64,000 nt of DNA from the NCBI GenBank assembly GCA_033856275.1, contig JAWVFJ010000050.1, forward strand, positions 8,056 through 72,055. Reading direction: 5' to 3'. The first letter of the stretch is position 1. Every line of letters starts with the position of its first letter. Of this stretch, positions 8,090 to 17,090 are shown one piece after another. Made by a program: the position numbers and the translations under genes. The notes beneath the pieces were generated by a model, which did not search any database, had not been told where the DNA came from, and saw only the letters and a list, made by a program, of their open reading frames with translations. The DNA comes from VRUE01 sp033856275 (lineage in GTDB: Bacteria; Actinomycetota; Thermoleophilia; Solirubrobacterales; 70-9).

Positions 8090-9007
8090 TCAGACCTTCA
8101 GGAAGCGGCGCAGCGTGACGCCTGAGCCAACCGCGGAGACCAGCACCGAGGCGGCGAAGAGGATCGCGACCAGGGCCGGGAAGGAGAGTGTGCTGTTGTT
8201 CTGCGCCGCCAGGAAGGAGAAGGTGTTGCTCAGCGGGTCGACGATCGTGATCTTGCCCAGCCACAGGATCAGTATGGCTACCAGGCCGCCCGCGAAGCCG
8301 ACGACGACCCCCTCGATCATGAACGGCCAGCGGATGAACCAGCGGGTCGCGCCGACCAGTCGCATCACCTCGACCTCGCGGCGACGGGTGTAGATCGAAA
8401 GTCGGATCGTGTTGCCGACCAGCATCAGCGAGGCGAGAATCAGCAGCGCTGTGATCACGGTGAGGACGATCTTCAGCGCGCTGGTCACCTGCTCGATCTG
8501 CTGGGACTGCTGCTGGCGGTCGAAGACGTCCTGGACGATCGGCGAAATCGGCTGCGGCTTGCCGTTCGGCCCCGGCGGGGTCACCGCGGCGCGCACGGCG
8601 TCGAGGTTGCCGGCGTCGTCGGCCTTGATCTGGAAGTTGGCCGGCAACGGGTTGTCGTGCAACTGGGCGAGCAGGTCTTCGCTCTTGCTCTTGCCAAGGT
8701 CCTTTTCCAGTTCCCTGAGTGCCGCCGACTTGCTGATGAAGCTCACCGAGGAGACGTGCGGGATCGCCTCCAGCTTGCGTTCCAAGGCCGATATTTCGCC
8801 CTGCGTCGCGTCGTCGTAGATCGCCACGCGGAACTCGAGGCTTTCGCGGACCGATTCGCTCTTCGCCTGGGTGGTCTGAAAGACGGGGATCAGCACGCCG
8901 AGCAGGATCACCGTGGTCACGGTGGTGACGATCGCCGCCATGCTCGGCGCGCCGTTGCGGCGCAGCGCCCGGAACGCCTCTTGGGTGAAGAAGAAGAATC
9001 GCGACAT
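8090..9007 (-). CDS. ftsX: Cell division permease FtsX
   Basis: FtsX is the membrane part of the FtsEX complex, which activates peptidoglycan hydrolases during division. The 305-residue protein has an N-terminal cytoplasmic tail and first transmembrane helix (about 22-45), an extracellular domain (about 46-170), and three C-terminal helices with the family segment R-R-R-E-V-E-V-M-R-L-V-G-A-T-R-W-F-I-R-W-P-F just after the second helix. Its ATG directly follows the ftsE stop with no spacer, so stoichiometric coupled expression with FtsE is likely. Confidence 0.95.
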   Translation of the reverse strand: MSRFFFFTQEAFRALRRNGAPSMAAIVTTVTTVILLGVLIPVFQTTQAKSESVRESLEFRVAIYDDATQGEISALERKLEAIPHVSSVSFISKSAALRELEKDLGKSKSEDLLAQLHDNPLPANFQIKADDAGNLDAVRAAVTPPGPNGKPQPISPIVQDVFDRQQQSQQIEQVTSALKIVLTVITALLILASLMLVGNTIRLSIYTRRREVEVMRLVGATRWFIRWPFMIEGVVVGFAGGLVAILILWLGKITIVDPLSNTFSFLAAQNNSTLSFPALVAILFAASVLVSAVGSGVTLRRFLKV

Positions 9008-9844
9008 CTAGATCAGCGAGTCGTGTCCGTTGGTCTGGCCCTCGGGGGCGACGCCCATCTCGGCCCGCATGCGCACGCCGAACTCGGTCGTCGACTCCTC
9101 GGTGTAGCCGCCGCTGACCTCGTCGCGGACGACGCGGCCCTCATACAGCTCGATCACACGGCGCTGCATGTTGTCGACCATCTCGCGGTCGTGGGTGACG
9201 ACGACAACGGTGGTGCCGGTCTTGTTGATCCGGTAAAGCAGCTGCATCACGCCGATCGAGGTGACCGGGTCGAGGTTGCCGCTGGGCTCGTCGGCGAGCA
9301 GCAGCGGTGGGTGGTTGACGAAGGCGCGGGCGATCGAGACGCGCTGCTGCTCGCCGCCAGAGAGCTGGTCGGGGTAGCTGTGCAGCTTGGTCGAGAGGCC
9401 GACGAGGCGCAGCGTCTCCGGTACCTGGGTACGGATCTGGGAACGGCTGGCGCCGATCACCTGCAGCGCGTAGGCAACATTGTCGTAGACGGTGCGATCG
9501 GGCAGCAGCTTGAAGTCCTGGAAGACAGTGCCAATGTTGCGCCGCAGCTGCGGGATCTTCTTATCCACCATCGTGCCGATGTCGCGGCCAGCGATCCGCA
9601 CCGCGCCCTCGGTCGCCTCCAGCTCGCGAATCAGCAGCTTGATCAGGGTCGACTTGCCGCAGCCGGTCGGCCCAACGAGGAAGGCGAACTCACCGCGGTC
9701 GATCGCCAGGGAGACCCGGTCGAGCGCCATGTGCCCGCCCGGATAAACCTTGGTCACGTCCCGCAACTCGATGATCGGCTTGCCCCCCGGCCGCCGCCGC
9801 TGCGGCTCCTCGCCGCTCGCCTTTCGCTTTCGAAGTCTGGCCAT
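9008..9844 (-). CDS. ftsE: Cell division ATP-binding protein FtsE
   Basis: This is the ATPase of the FtsEX complex. It has Walker A G-P-T-G-C-G-K-S-T (about residues 58-66), Q-loop V-F-Q-D-F-K-L-L, ABC signature L-S-G-G-E-Q-Q-R-V and Walker B L-L-L-A-D-E-P-S-G-N-L-D. The protein has 278 residues, with about 25 extra basic residues before the ABC core and about 30 extra at the C-terminus compared with E. coli FtsE. ATG at 9844 (with AAGGGAG upstream) is chosen; a GTG at 9868 with AGGAGT upstream is also possible. In many actinobacteria prfB lies directly upstream; here prfB is about 15 kb away. Confidence 0.93.
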   Translation of the reverse strand: MARLRKRKASGEEPQRRRPGGKPIIELRDVTKVYPGGHMALDRVSLAIDRGEFAFLVGPTGCGKSTLIKLLIRELEATEGAVRIAGRDIGTMVDKKIPQLRRNIGTVFQDFKLLPDRTVYDNVAYALQVIGASRSQIRTQVPETLRLVGLSTKLHSYPDQLSGGEQQRVSIARAFVNHPPLLLADEPSGNLDPVTSIGVMQLLYRINKTGTTVVVVTHDREMVDNMQRRVIELYEGRVVRDEVSGGYTEESTTEFGVRMRAEMGVAPEGQTNGHDSLI

Positions 9845-9927
9845 GCCCGCGCTCCCTTCTGCGGACACAGGGTGACTCCTGCGAGCCGCGGAGCGCGCAA
9901 TTCCGCGCCCACATCAGTGAGCGACAG

Positions 9928-9944
9928 GCTAGCGTATTGCTAGC
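9928..9944. terminator. Short perfect hairpin in the ftsE upstream region
   Basis: GCTAGC, a five-base loop, then GCTAGC. It lies in the 129 bp between the end of the exported-protein cluster (9974) and ftsE. It may help terminate that transcript or bind a regulator upstream of ftsE. There is no T-run and the stem is only 6 bp. No other signal was recognised in this gap. Confidence 0.25.
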
Positions 9945-9973
9945 AATTCCTCACAAACCGACGTGAACGCGAG

Positions 9974-11827
9974 TCAGCCCCGCGCCCGGCAGGTGCGATT
10001 CAGCACCGAAACCAACGTCAGACCGCCGGAGAAGGCGAAGCTCGTGCGCGCCAGGGGGAAGGCCGCGCTCGGGAAGCCCGCCGGGGCCGGACAGCCGGCG
10101 CTCAGGAAGCTGCGGGCCTTGCCGTGGGAGCTGAAGCGGCGCCTCAGGTTCATCCGCAGCCCAGTCACATAGCCCCAACTGCCGGTCGCCTGCGGCAGCG
10201 AGGCTTCGAGGACCGTGCCGTAGGTGCCGCTGGTGTCCTTCAGCACAAAGGGCAGCACGGTGGAGGTTGGAGCCGGCTGGGTGCCGTAGATGTGAGCGAG
10301 GATCGCCGCTTTGCCGTTGACTTGGCCGTTGAAGGCGAGCACCTTGCCCTCCGAGGGGAATGGCGATTGCTCGGGGAGCTTGACGTTCGCCGAGAAATGG
10401 CCTGCGCCGACCAGCGATGGCCCGCAGGCGGCGATCGCCCCCGCGGTGGTCGATGGCTGGATTTCAGGCAGGCGGCAGGCCGGCAGACCCTGGGAAGTGA
10501 AGTGCCCGTTGCGGTTGATCGCGATCGTGATCCGCCGCAGTTGCGGCGGATCTTCCCCTTCCGTCGCGCCGATCCTGGCGTCGACCACTATCCCAACCGG
10601 AGCGGTGCCGTGGCGGGGCAGTACGTGCGGAGTGAGCTTGCCGTCGAAGTTGACCCGGACGCCACGCCGCTGCACGACCACCGAGGCCGCGGCACCCCCT
10701 CCCCCCGGCACGTTCGCGGAATCACCGGCGCCGCCATCCGAACCCGCCGCGAGCGCACCGCCAGTGCCCGAAGGTGCTTCGGGTGCGGGAACCGCGATCG
10801 TCGGCGCCAGCGGTTCGAAGGGTCCGTATGCGACCGCGTTCGAGTCTTCGCTGTTGCCGGTGGTGACGAACAGGTTGCCGCTTCCGGGATCCACCGCGAT
10901 CCCGGACGGTCCGCCGAAGATCGGCCCTTCTTCCGTTTCCTCGTTTGGCGGCCCGACCATGCGGGATTCGAGCGTGTCCAGGTATGCGCCGTTTGAGCCG
11001 AACTCGTAGATAAGGGCCTGGGGACGCTCGTAGAGCGGTTTGGCGTTGTCGACGACAAGCAGGTGCCCCTCCCCTGCCGTTTTGCTGGTGTCAACCGTCA
11101 CCGCCGCGTTGAACAGCGACTTGAAGTGTTTCTGTGGCGATCCTTCGATCTCGTCGACCGGCGTCGAGAGGCTGACCGATGGTTCGTAGACCTTGACCGT
11201 CTCACTCGTCGCGTCGGGTACGTAGACCCGTTTCCCGGCCGGGTCGACGGCGACGCCATAGGCGTCGCCGAGGCTGCCAAGGCCGATTTTCTCGGTGGCT
11301 TCCTCGCCCGGTTCGATCGGAGCGTCGTAGACCGCCACGTAGGTGCGATCATCAACGTAGACATCGCCTCCAGCGTCCACCGTGACCCCGGTTGAGTGAC
11401 CCGAGTCGATCAACTGTTCGCTGGGCAGGAAGCGCCGGACGCTCTGGTGGAATTCGTTGGCGTAGAGGTTGCCCGAACCATCCACGGCGAGCTCGCAAAA
11501 GGCGTCCAGTTGGTTGATTTCCGAGAACGGATCGCCGCCGGGGAGAGACAGCGATTTAGTGAAGAAGCCGGCTAGGCTGAATGCATCAATCGCCCGGTGG
11601 TAATAGTCGGAAACGTAGAGGGTGTCCGAAAGCGGCGGGATTGCCAAACCGCAGGCGCCTTCGATCTGCCCTTGGGGGACCTTTGCCACCTCTTGCGGTA
11701 GGAGCCATTGCTCTCCTCCGCCAGGGTGTTTCAGGCCTTTCCGATAGGCCGATGCATCATCGGATCCGATCGACGAGGTGCCGACCAGCAGGCACACGAG
11801 GAGCCCGATCAACGCCCTGAACCTCAT
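9974..11827 (-). CDS. Exported NHL-type beta-propeller protein with C-terminal lineage-specific domain
   Basis: The 617-residue protein starts with a signal peptide (M-R-F-R-A-L-I-G-L-L-V-C-L-L-V). Residues about 40-370 hold repeated segments such as T-L-Y-V-S-D-Y-Y-H-R-A-I, G-N-L-Y-A-N-E-F and G-V-A-V-D-P-A-G-K-R-V-Y-V, typical of NHL/SMP-30-like propellers. A glycine/alanine linker leads to a C-terminal domain (about 395-617) with G-L-P-A-C, later P-E-Q, F-N-G and P-A-P-T, which recurs in the protein at 57919-58722. The ATG overlaps the upstream stop by 4 nt (ATGA) and has GAGGAAG in front; a 12-residue longer start is rejected. Last gene of a three-gene operon. Function unknown; likely surface or secreted. 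Confidence 0.8.
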   Translation of the reverse strand: MRFRALIGLLVCLLVGTSSIGSDDASAYRKGLKHPGGGEQWLLPQEVAKVPQGQIEGACGLAIPPLSDTLYVSDYYHRAIDAFSLAGFFTKSLSLPGGDPFSEINQLDAFCELAVDGSGNLYANEFHQSVRRFLPSEQLIDSGHSTGVTVDAGGDVYVDDRTYVAVYDAPIEPGEEATEKIGLGSLGDAYGVAVDPAGKRVYVPDATSETVKVYEPSVSLSTPVDEIEGSPQKHFKSLFNAAVTVDTSKTAGEGHLLVVDNAKPLYERPQALIYEFGSNGAYLDTLESRMVGPPNEETEEGPIFGGPSGIAVDPGSGNLFVTTGNSEDSNAVAYGPFEPLAPTIAVPAPEAPSGTGGALAAGSDGGAGDSANVPGGGGAAASVVVQRRGVRVNFDGKLTPHVLPRHGTAPVGIVVDARIGATEGEDPPQLRRITIAINRNGHFTSQGLPACRLPEIQPSTTAGAIAACGPSLVGAGHFSANVKLPEQSPFPSEGKVLAFNGQVNGKAAILAHIYGTQPAPTSTVLPFVLKDTSGTYGTVLEASLPQATGSWGYVTGLRMNLRRRFSSHGKARSFLSAGCPAPAGFPSAAFPLARTSFAFSGGLTLVSVLNRTCRARG

Positions 11828-14673
11828 CTTCCTCCCCGTCCCTTCGTCGTCGTCTTCTTGCACTCGGCATTGACTCCAGGGTGAAGGCGCCAGCCGCGGT
11901 TGGCATGGCCGACGAACCTCGCGCTGGCCAGCTGCTTCTGCTTGCAGAGGTTTTCGGCGTTGACCAGCACGCCGCGCTTGCCAGCGCTGAGCCTCAGCAC
12001 GAACTTGCTCACCGGCGCATCGGGAATCGTCGGGAAGGTGCCGCGTATGCCGCCTTTGAACGAGTCGATGCGGCCGGCAACGTCGACCTCGATCCCGTGT
12101 CCCCGCAGGGCAAAGACCAGGTCGGGCAGGGTGTGAGAGGAGGAACGCAGGTAGGCCGGGCCTTCCATCGGGGCTTCGAGCAAGGGGGTAAAGGCGCGCA
12201 CGTGGCCGTAGACGGATCCCGGCGGGCAGTTGTGGGAAGCGAACTGCACCCTCGTGCAGATCGTCCGTATATGGGACTGGTCGAGAAACAGCGAGGGTGG
12301 CAACGTCACTCGAGAGGAGGCGATATTGGCGTCGCCGGGCCGCGGCCGGACCACGACCCGAAGCGAGGGATAGTCGCCCCGCTTCGCCCCGCCCTTCAGC
12401 TTCATGCCAATCCGCGGCTTGAAGCCGAGCGAGGCGCAGTCGAAGGCCTGGAAGGGCGCGGTGGCGGTGGCCAGAGTGTCGTCGGCGCGGTCGCCGAAGC
12501 GAAGGCCGGCGCCGTTGAGGGCCGAGGCGACGGTGAATTTTTCGCAGCTGGTCGGGTTCACGGTGAAATTGGGGCGGTCGATGTAGGCGCGGATGTCGCG
12601 CAGGTGAATCGGTATGCCATCGACGATGTGGGGGATCGGATCGGTGCCGGTGGCATCGATCGAGGCCTGGGTGGTCTCGGGGTCGATGCGGACGGCAGAG
12701 CGCACGATCACTACGCCGAGGTCAAAGGGCCCGACCAGGGCGGAGTCGATCGCCACGACCGAGAACGAGGAGCCGCGGTAGGGGCCCGCAAGGTAGAGGT
12801 TGCCGGGCGCGTAGGCGAGCACCGAGCCAACGCCGTAGCCGGAGTAGGTGTGCCCGATCAGGCTCGCCGCGGGACAAGAGGGATGGTCGCGCTCCGCCAC
12901 GCCCGAGTTCCGGCGCGCCGCCTCGATCGCATTCTCGGGGCAGTAGGGGATGCCGGCGATCTTGCCCAGCAGCCCCGGCGGGAACTGGGCCGAGTAGGAG
13001 ACGACCTCCTGTTCGGTCACCTTGCGCGTCAGGTGCAGGTAGAAGGGCGAGTAGGCCCCGGCGCGCGAGTTGAGCGTGCCGCCCCTCGCCTGCGGGGCAA
13101 AAGGCGCCAGGCCCGACGGGCAGGGACCGCCACCCACCCCGGCGGTGATCGAGGTCGGCAGCGACCGGTGAATGACCAGATTCGGGTTGCGCCAGGGGGT
13201 GAAGTCGGCTTCGGTGGCGATCTTGCCGCAGGCTGCCGGCGTCGCCAGCGGGCTGCGTTGCCCTTCGCGAAAGCGGATGCTCAGGTCGGAGTAGGGCAAC
13301 TGGGGCAACTCGTCGAAGGTCGCGGTGAGGCTGCCCGTAACCGGGTCCGGTTTCAGCTCCCCGGCGACCTTGACCAGAATCCCCCTCTGGATCACCTTGG
13401 CGACGAGGTAGACGGCGAGCAGGCTGCCGAACGGGTTCCGGTAGGGGGCGGCCAGGTAGATATTGCCTTTGATCGTTTCCGTGACGATCGGGCTCCTGAC
13501 GCTGAAGTCGCCGATCTTCGACTGGCTCGGGCAGCCGGCGCCTAGGGGCGAGCTGGGCGTCTCGCCCTCTTCGTACTGACCCAGGCTGCAGACGCCCAGG
13601 CCGGCGCCGACCGATGGGTTTATCGTCACCCCTTCGGGCAAGGTGACGACGGCCTTGCGCACCGGGGTCGGGGAGAGGCCCCGCGGATCATTGACGCCGT
13701 GGGTATCGACTTCGATGTCGAAGGCATAGCCGGAGGGTGAAGAAGCGCGGCGGTCGCTCAGCTGGGCAGTGGCATTTGGTTTGAAATCGAGTTCGAGGTT
13801 TTCGCAGCCTTCCAGGCTGCCCTTGCCCGAAGTGACTTGTTTAACTTCTTCAGAGGCTTCGCCTGGCCGCGGCCAGGAGCTGGCGACCGCGGTGAAGTTC
13901 ATCGGCTCTTCGCAGGAGGTGGGCAGGGTGAGGTATGCGTGGGGGGCGCTGCGTGCCTCTCCCGGCGGTCCGACGGAGCATTTGGCCCAGCCGAACGCCG
14001 GTTCCACCTCGTTGAGGCAGTTGCCGCGCTGTTCGTTGTGGACCACCGACCAGGGCACGCCCCAGATGGTCAGCGTCAGGCCCGAGATGGCGAGCAGCTC
14101 GGAGACGTTCTTAGCCTTCAGGGTGATGCCGTATTCGCCTTCGGCCTGGCGGATCGACGGGACCAGGACGATCGGAGCGCCGTAGGGATTGAAGCCGAGC
14201 TCGGAGGGCGCTCCGGGAGGGGGTGCGAGGTTGAAGAGGCCGAAGGTCCGCGTCGTGCCGCCGCCGAACGAGGAGCGCACGGTGACGATTCCCACCTGAG
14301 TGTTGTCCTTGCAGCTCTCGCTCAAGGGGCTTTCTTCCCAGGGCGAGGCACGCGCCGTCTGGAAATCCGCCTGGGAGCACTCGCCGGTCGCGATCGCGGT
14401 CGGGTTTTCGATTAGGCCCGGTGGCATCTCGAGGCTCAGGTCGCGAAGGTCGCCCTCGGTAATTGGCTCACCTTCTTTGGTTTTAAAGTTGACGTCGAAG
14501 TTGAGGGCCAAGGGGTGCGAGCCCGCCTGCGTCGCGGTCCCACCGCCTTCGGCGTAGACGTTGGCATCGAACCCTTCGCCAGCGGGGAGAAAGTCGAACG
14601 CGGCGGCGCCGCAGGGCACCAGCAATGCCGCCGCAACGACCGTGGAGAAGACCCCAAGGCCCAGGCGCCTCAC
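11824..14673 (-). CDS. Large exported protein with four tandem internal repeats
   Basis: The 949-residue protein starts with a signal peptide (L-G-L-G-V-F-S-T-V-V-A-A-A-L-L-V-P-C-G-A-A-A). I see four related modules, each opening with a cysteine-containing motif followed by isoleucine/valine/tyrosine-glycine: S-C-K-D-N-T-Q-V-G (residue ~121), G-C-P-S-Q-S-K-I-G (~379), S-C-P-A-A-S-L-I-G (~597) and N-C-P-P-G-S-V-Y-G (~812). The middle two share G-N-I/L-Y-L-A-x-P-Y-R. GTG at 14673 overlaps the upstream stop (GTGA); the reading frame continues 141 codons further upstream but only inside the preceding gene, so that part is not real. No enzyme motif is visible. Probably a beta-rich surface protein. 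Confidence 0.8.
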   Translation of the reverse strand: MRRLGLGVFSTVVAAALLVPCGAAAFDFLPAGEGFDANVYAEGGGTATQAGSHPLALNFDVNFKTKEGEPITEGDLRDLSLEMPPGLIENPTAIATGECSQADFQTARASPWEESPLSESCKDNTQVGIVTVRSSFGGGTTRTFGLFNLAPPPGAPSELGFNPYGAPIVLVPSIRQAEGEYGITLKAKNVSELLAISGLTLTIWGVPWSVVHNEQRGNCLNEVEPAFGWAKCSVGPPGEARSAPHAYLTLPTSCEEPMNFTAVASSWPRPGEASEEVKQVTSGKGSLEGCENLELDFKPNATAQLSDRRASSPSGYAFDIEVDTHGVNDPRGLSPTPVRKAVVTLPEGVTINPSVGAGLGVCSLGQYEEGETPSSPLGAGCPSQSKIGDFSVRSPIVTETIKGNIYLAAPYRNPFGSLLAVYLVAKVIQRGILVKVAGELKPDPVTGSLTATFDELPQLPYSDLSIRFREGQRSPLATPAACGKIATEADFTPWRNPNLVIHRSLPTSITAGVGGGPCPSGLAPFAPQARGGTLNSRAGAYSPFYLHLTRKVTEQEVVSYSAQFPPGLLGKIAGIPYCPENAIEAARRNSGVAERDHPSCPAASLIGHTYSGYGVGSVLAYAPGNLYLAGPYRGSSFSVVAIDSALVGPFDLGVVIVRSAVRIDPETTQASIDATGTDPIPHIVDGIPIHLRDIRAYIDRPNFTVNPTSCEKFTVASALNGAGLRFGDRADDTLATATAPFQAFDCASLGFKPRIGMKLKGGAKRGDYPSLRVVVRPRPGDANIASSRVTLPPSLFLDQSHIRTICTRVQFASHNCPPGSVYGHVRAFTPLLEAPMEGPAYLRSSSHTLPDLVFALRGHGIEVDVAGRIDSFKGGIRGTFPTIPDAPVSKFVLRLSAGKRGVLVNAENLCKQKQLASARFVGHANRGWRLHPGVNAECKKTTTKGRGGR

Positions 14674-16964
14674 CGCTCCCCCCTCCCCATGTGCTTGGTC
14701 TTTCCGTGCTCGCGGCCTCCGCGACTGTGGGACTTGTGGCGTTTCCTGTGGTGCTTCTTTGGCTTTGGCCCAATCACCCGCAAGCGCGGGTTGCCGGGGT
14801 TCGGCACCAGGGTCCCCGGGGTGGGATCTTCCGGTTCCCCGGGCAGCGGCTGGCAGTTGTCGGCAACGCAGACTTTTTCTTCGGGCTCCGGAAGCCCGCC
14901 ATTTACCCTGGCGTCGTACACGTCGATCGAGCCGGGGTCTAACTGGGGAACCAGCGAGTCGCCGGTGAGGAAGTAGACATCCGTCGCGTCGGCGGATGCA
15001 TCGATGAACTTGCCGCCATCGCGCCCCGCGAAGTCGGAAATCGGAGCAACGCAACCGAAGGTGCTCTGACAGCCCCCCGCACCCTGCGCCTCCCACTCAT
15101 AGACGTCGGTGGCGCTGTTGGTGTCGCTGGCGAAGACGTCGTTCCCGGTTTCAAAGAAGAGGCGGGAGCCATCGCCCGAGAGCGCCCGTGGCCTGTAGGC
15201 GCCGGTACTGCCGTTCTGCAAGGTGCCGGGGATCGACGCCGGACCGATCGGGCGTTCCCCGGTCTGCTTGCAGGATGCGCAGATCAGGCTTGCCGGACCG
15301 CCCCCAACGGGAGGGCCATAGACGTACAGCTGCGCATCGGGCAGCTTGGTCGCGACGTCGATGATGTCGAAGGGGGTCAGCTGTGCCTTTGAGATGAAGA
15401 CGAGGTGAAGGCCGTCGGCGCTGACCCGTGCCGTCGCCGTTGCCGGCGGGTAGTCGCTCGGCAGCGTGGCATCGGCGCCTTCGGCGATGGTGGTGGTCGT
15501 GCCCGCGTGCCAGCGCTGCAGGCCGTTCGCGTCCTGGTAATAGACGGTTTCGCCGTCAGCGGAGGCACCGAGGACACCCACCACTCCCCCCGCGGGGGTT
15601 AGGTCCTCGCTCGTGCCGGCGGCGGCAAAGCGGTAGAGCTTGCCCGCCTTGGTGAAGAGGGCGACCGAACCGTCGGGCGTGGCGGTCTGGAACGTGCCGC
15701 CCCCTTCGTTTCCGTCGACTTCCCTGGTCTGGTTGGCTTCGCGCAGGTAGAGCTGGCCGCCGTCGGTCCAGTAGATGCGCGAGCCGTCTTCGGAGACCGC
15801 TCCCAGCGGCGCCGCGACCGCCGCGCCCGGCGTGGCGAGGGCCGCTTCCGGCAAGAAGTTGATCGCGCGCAGCCCGGCCACGGACCACTCGTAGAGGTTG
15901 GGCGCTTCGGCGTCACAGTGGCCGGGAGGGCCTGAGACTTCGACCGCGTTCGCGGTCAGCGCCGCGCAACTGGAGAGGACGACGTGGGCGAGGTCGGGCG
16001 TGGCGGTGACGAAGTCGACTTCCAGCTCGGGCGGCAACAGCGCGCTGTGCGCAACGTCAGCCGCTTCGAGCAGCGAGGAGAAGTCGCCGCTCGTGTTGTC
16101 GCGAAGGTAATAGGCCATGTACCCGGCGGGCGCGCCGCTTCCCGGCAACGGCATGTTCGGCGCCGGGCACCCTTCGAGCCCCCCGCGGCAGGCGAGGCCG
16201 CCGAAGAGCAAGGCTCGCGAGAGGTCAGCCGAGAAGACGCGGTAGGGAGCGCCGTCAGGGTGGTCGCCATAGGCGGCTGAGTCCAGGGGCGGCGAGACGT
16301 TCTCGGTGCTCCAGCCGGAGGGGCCGCGTCGCGATACGTACTGGCTCACGGGCGGCGCCCCAGCGGCTTCGCCGAAGGCGGTGCCCGAACCGTAGGTGAT
16401 GCTCCCGCCCGCCGCCGCGGCCTGCAGGTCTCCTCCCCCGAACAGCTCTTCCGGAAAGGCGATCGCCCCGCCCCCCTTGTCCGGCGGCGAAACCATCTCC
16501 CAGGCGCGACCGTCCGGCAGATGGAATTCTTTGGAGAAGCTCTTGGTCGTGAAGACGTGCTCGGGGCCGAACACCGTTTCGGAGCCGCCTTCGTGGCTCG
16601 CTACGGCCCGATAGTGGTAGGCGGTCGACGGCGTGAGATCGGAGTTGATCGCGTTCAGGGTCTCGATCACGCTCGGTCCTGTGAGGACCTTCTCTTCTGT
16701 CTTGACCGAGCCGAGAAAGGGGTCTCCTTTCGGATTGGCCCGGTAGGCGGCGTCGGAGATGTACTCGAAGTGGTATTTCGTCTGCAGCCCATTCGAACCG
16801 ATGTCCGCGCGCAGGCTAGCCCCTGCACTGGTGACCACTTCCACCCAGGAGGCCGTGATCTGAGGCGGGCCGACGGCAAGCGCCTTCATGCAGCAGGAGA
16901 GCGCGACGACGCAAACGCAGAGCGTCGCGACTGCGAAAATCGATGCGTCCCGTGGGCGCCCCAA
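14670..16964 (-). CDS. Exported protein with fibronectin-like domain, beta-propeller and basic C-terminal tail
   Basis: This 764-residue protein is the first gene of the exported-protein operon. The start is TTG at 16964, supported by AGGAGAGAGG a few bases upstream and by the signal peptide it gives; the next ATG would remove it. After the signal (about 1-30) comes a fibronectin-III-like region (about 35-140: ...S-T-A-Y-H-Y-R-A-V-A-S...), then WD40/TolB-like repeats such as S-E-D-G-S-R-I-Y-W-T-D, S-A-D-G-E-T-V-Y-Y-Q-D and S-G-D-G-S-R-L-F-F-E-T (about 150-700). The end has a C-V-A-D-N-C segment, a proline-rich stretch and a strongly basic histidine/lysine/arginine tail of about 30 residues, which could bind wall polymers (inference). 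Confidence 0.8.
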   Translation of the reverse strand: MGRPRDASIFAVATLCVCVVALSCCMKALAVGPPQITASWVEVVTSAGASLRADIGSNGLQTKYHFEYISDAAYRANPKGDPFLGSVKTEEKVLTGPSVIETLNAINSDLTPSTAYHYRAVASHEGGSETVFGPEHVFTTKSFSKEFHLPDGRAWEMVSPPDKGGGAIAFPEELFGGGDLQAAAAGGSITYGSGTAFGEAAGAPPVSQYVSRRGPSGWSTENVSPPLDSAAYGDHPDGAPYRVFSADLSRALLFGGLACRGGLEGCPAPNMPLPGSGAPAGYMAYYLRDNTSGDFSSLLEAADVAHSALLPPELEVDFVTATPDLAHVVLSSCAALTANAVEVSGPPGHCDAEAPNLYEWSVAGLRAINFLPEAALATPGAAVAAPLGAVSEDGSRIYWTDGGQLYLREANQTREVDGNEGGGTFQTATPDGSVALFTKAGKLYRFAAAGTSEDLTPAGGVVGVLGASADGETVYYQDANGLQRWHAGTTTTIAEGADATLPSDYPPATATARVSADGLHLVFISKAQLTPFDIIDVATKLPDAQLYVYGPPVGGGPASLICASCKQTGERPIGPASIPGTLQNGSTGAYRPRALSGDGSRLFFETGNDVFASDTNSATDVYEWEAQGAGGCQSTFGCVAPISDFAGRDGGKFIDASADATDVYFLTGDSLVPQLDPGSIDVYDARVNGGLPEPEEKVCVADNCQPLPGEPEDPTPGTLVPNPGNPRLRVIGPKPKKHHRKRHKSHSRGGREHGKTKHMGRGER

Positions 16965-17043
16965 GTACCTCTCTCCTTGCCCGCCGAGCCCTCTGCAGTC
17001 GCCAGCCTGCCGAGCTCATCTTTCCCAAAAGCTTGCCTTGCGA

Positions 17044-17072
17044 ACCTTACGGTACGCACTGATGTTTCTCAA
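17044..17072 (-). promoter_or_regulatory. Putative promoter of the exported-protein operon
   Basis: On the minus strand TTGAGA (17067-17072) and TAAGGT (17044-17049) are separated by 17 bases, a good vegetative promoter match. They lie about 80 bp before the TTG start at 16964 and just after the transketolase stop. Confidence 0.45.
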
Positions 17073-17090
17073 GAGACAGGCGAGGGAAAG

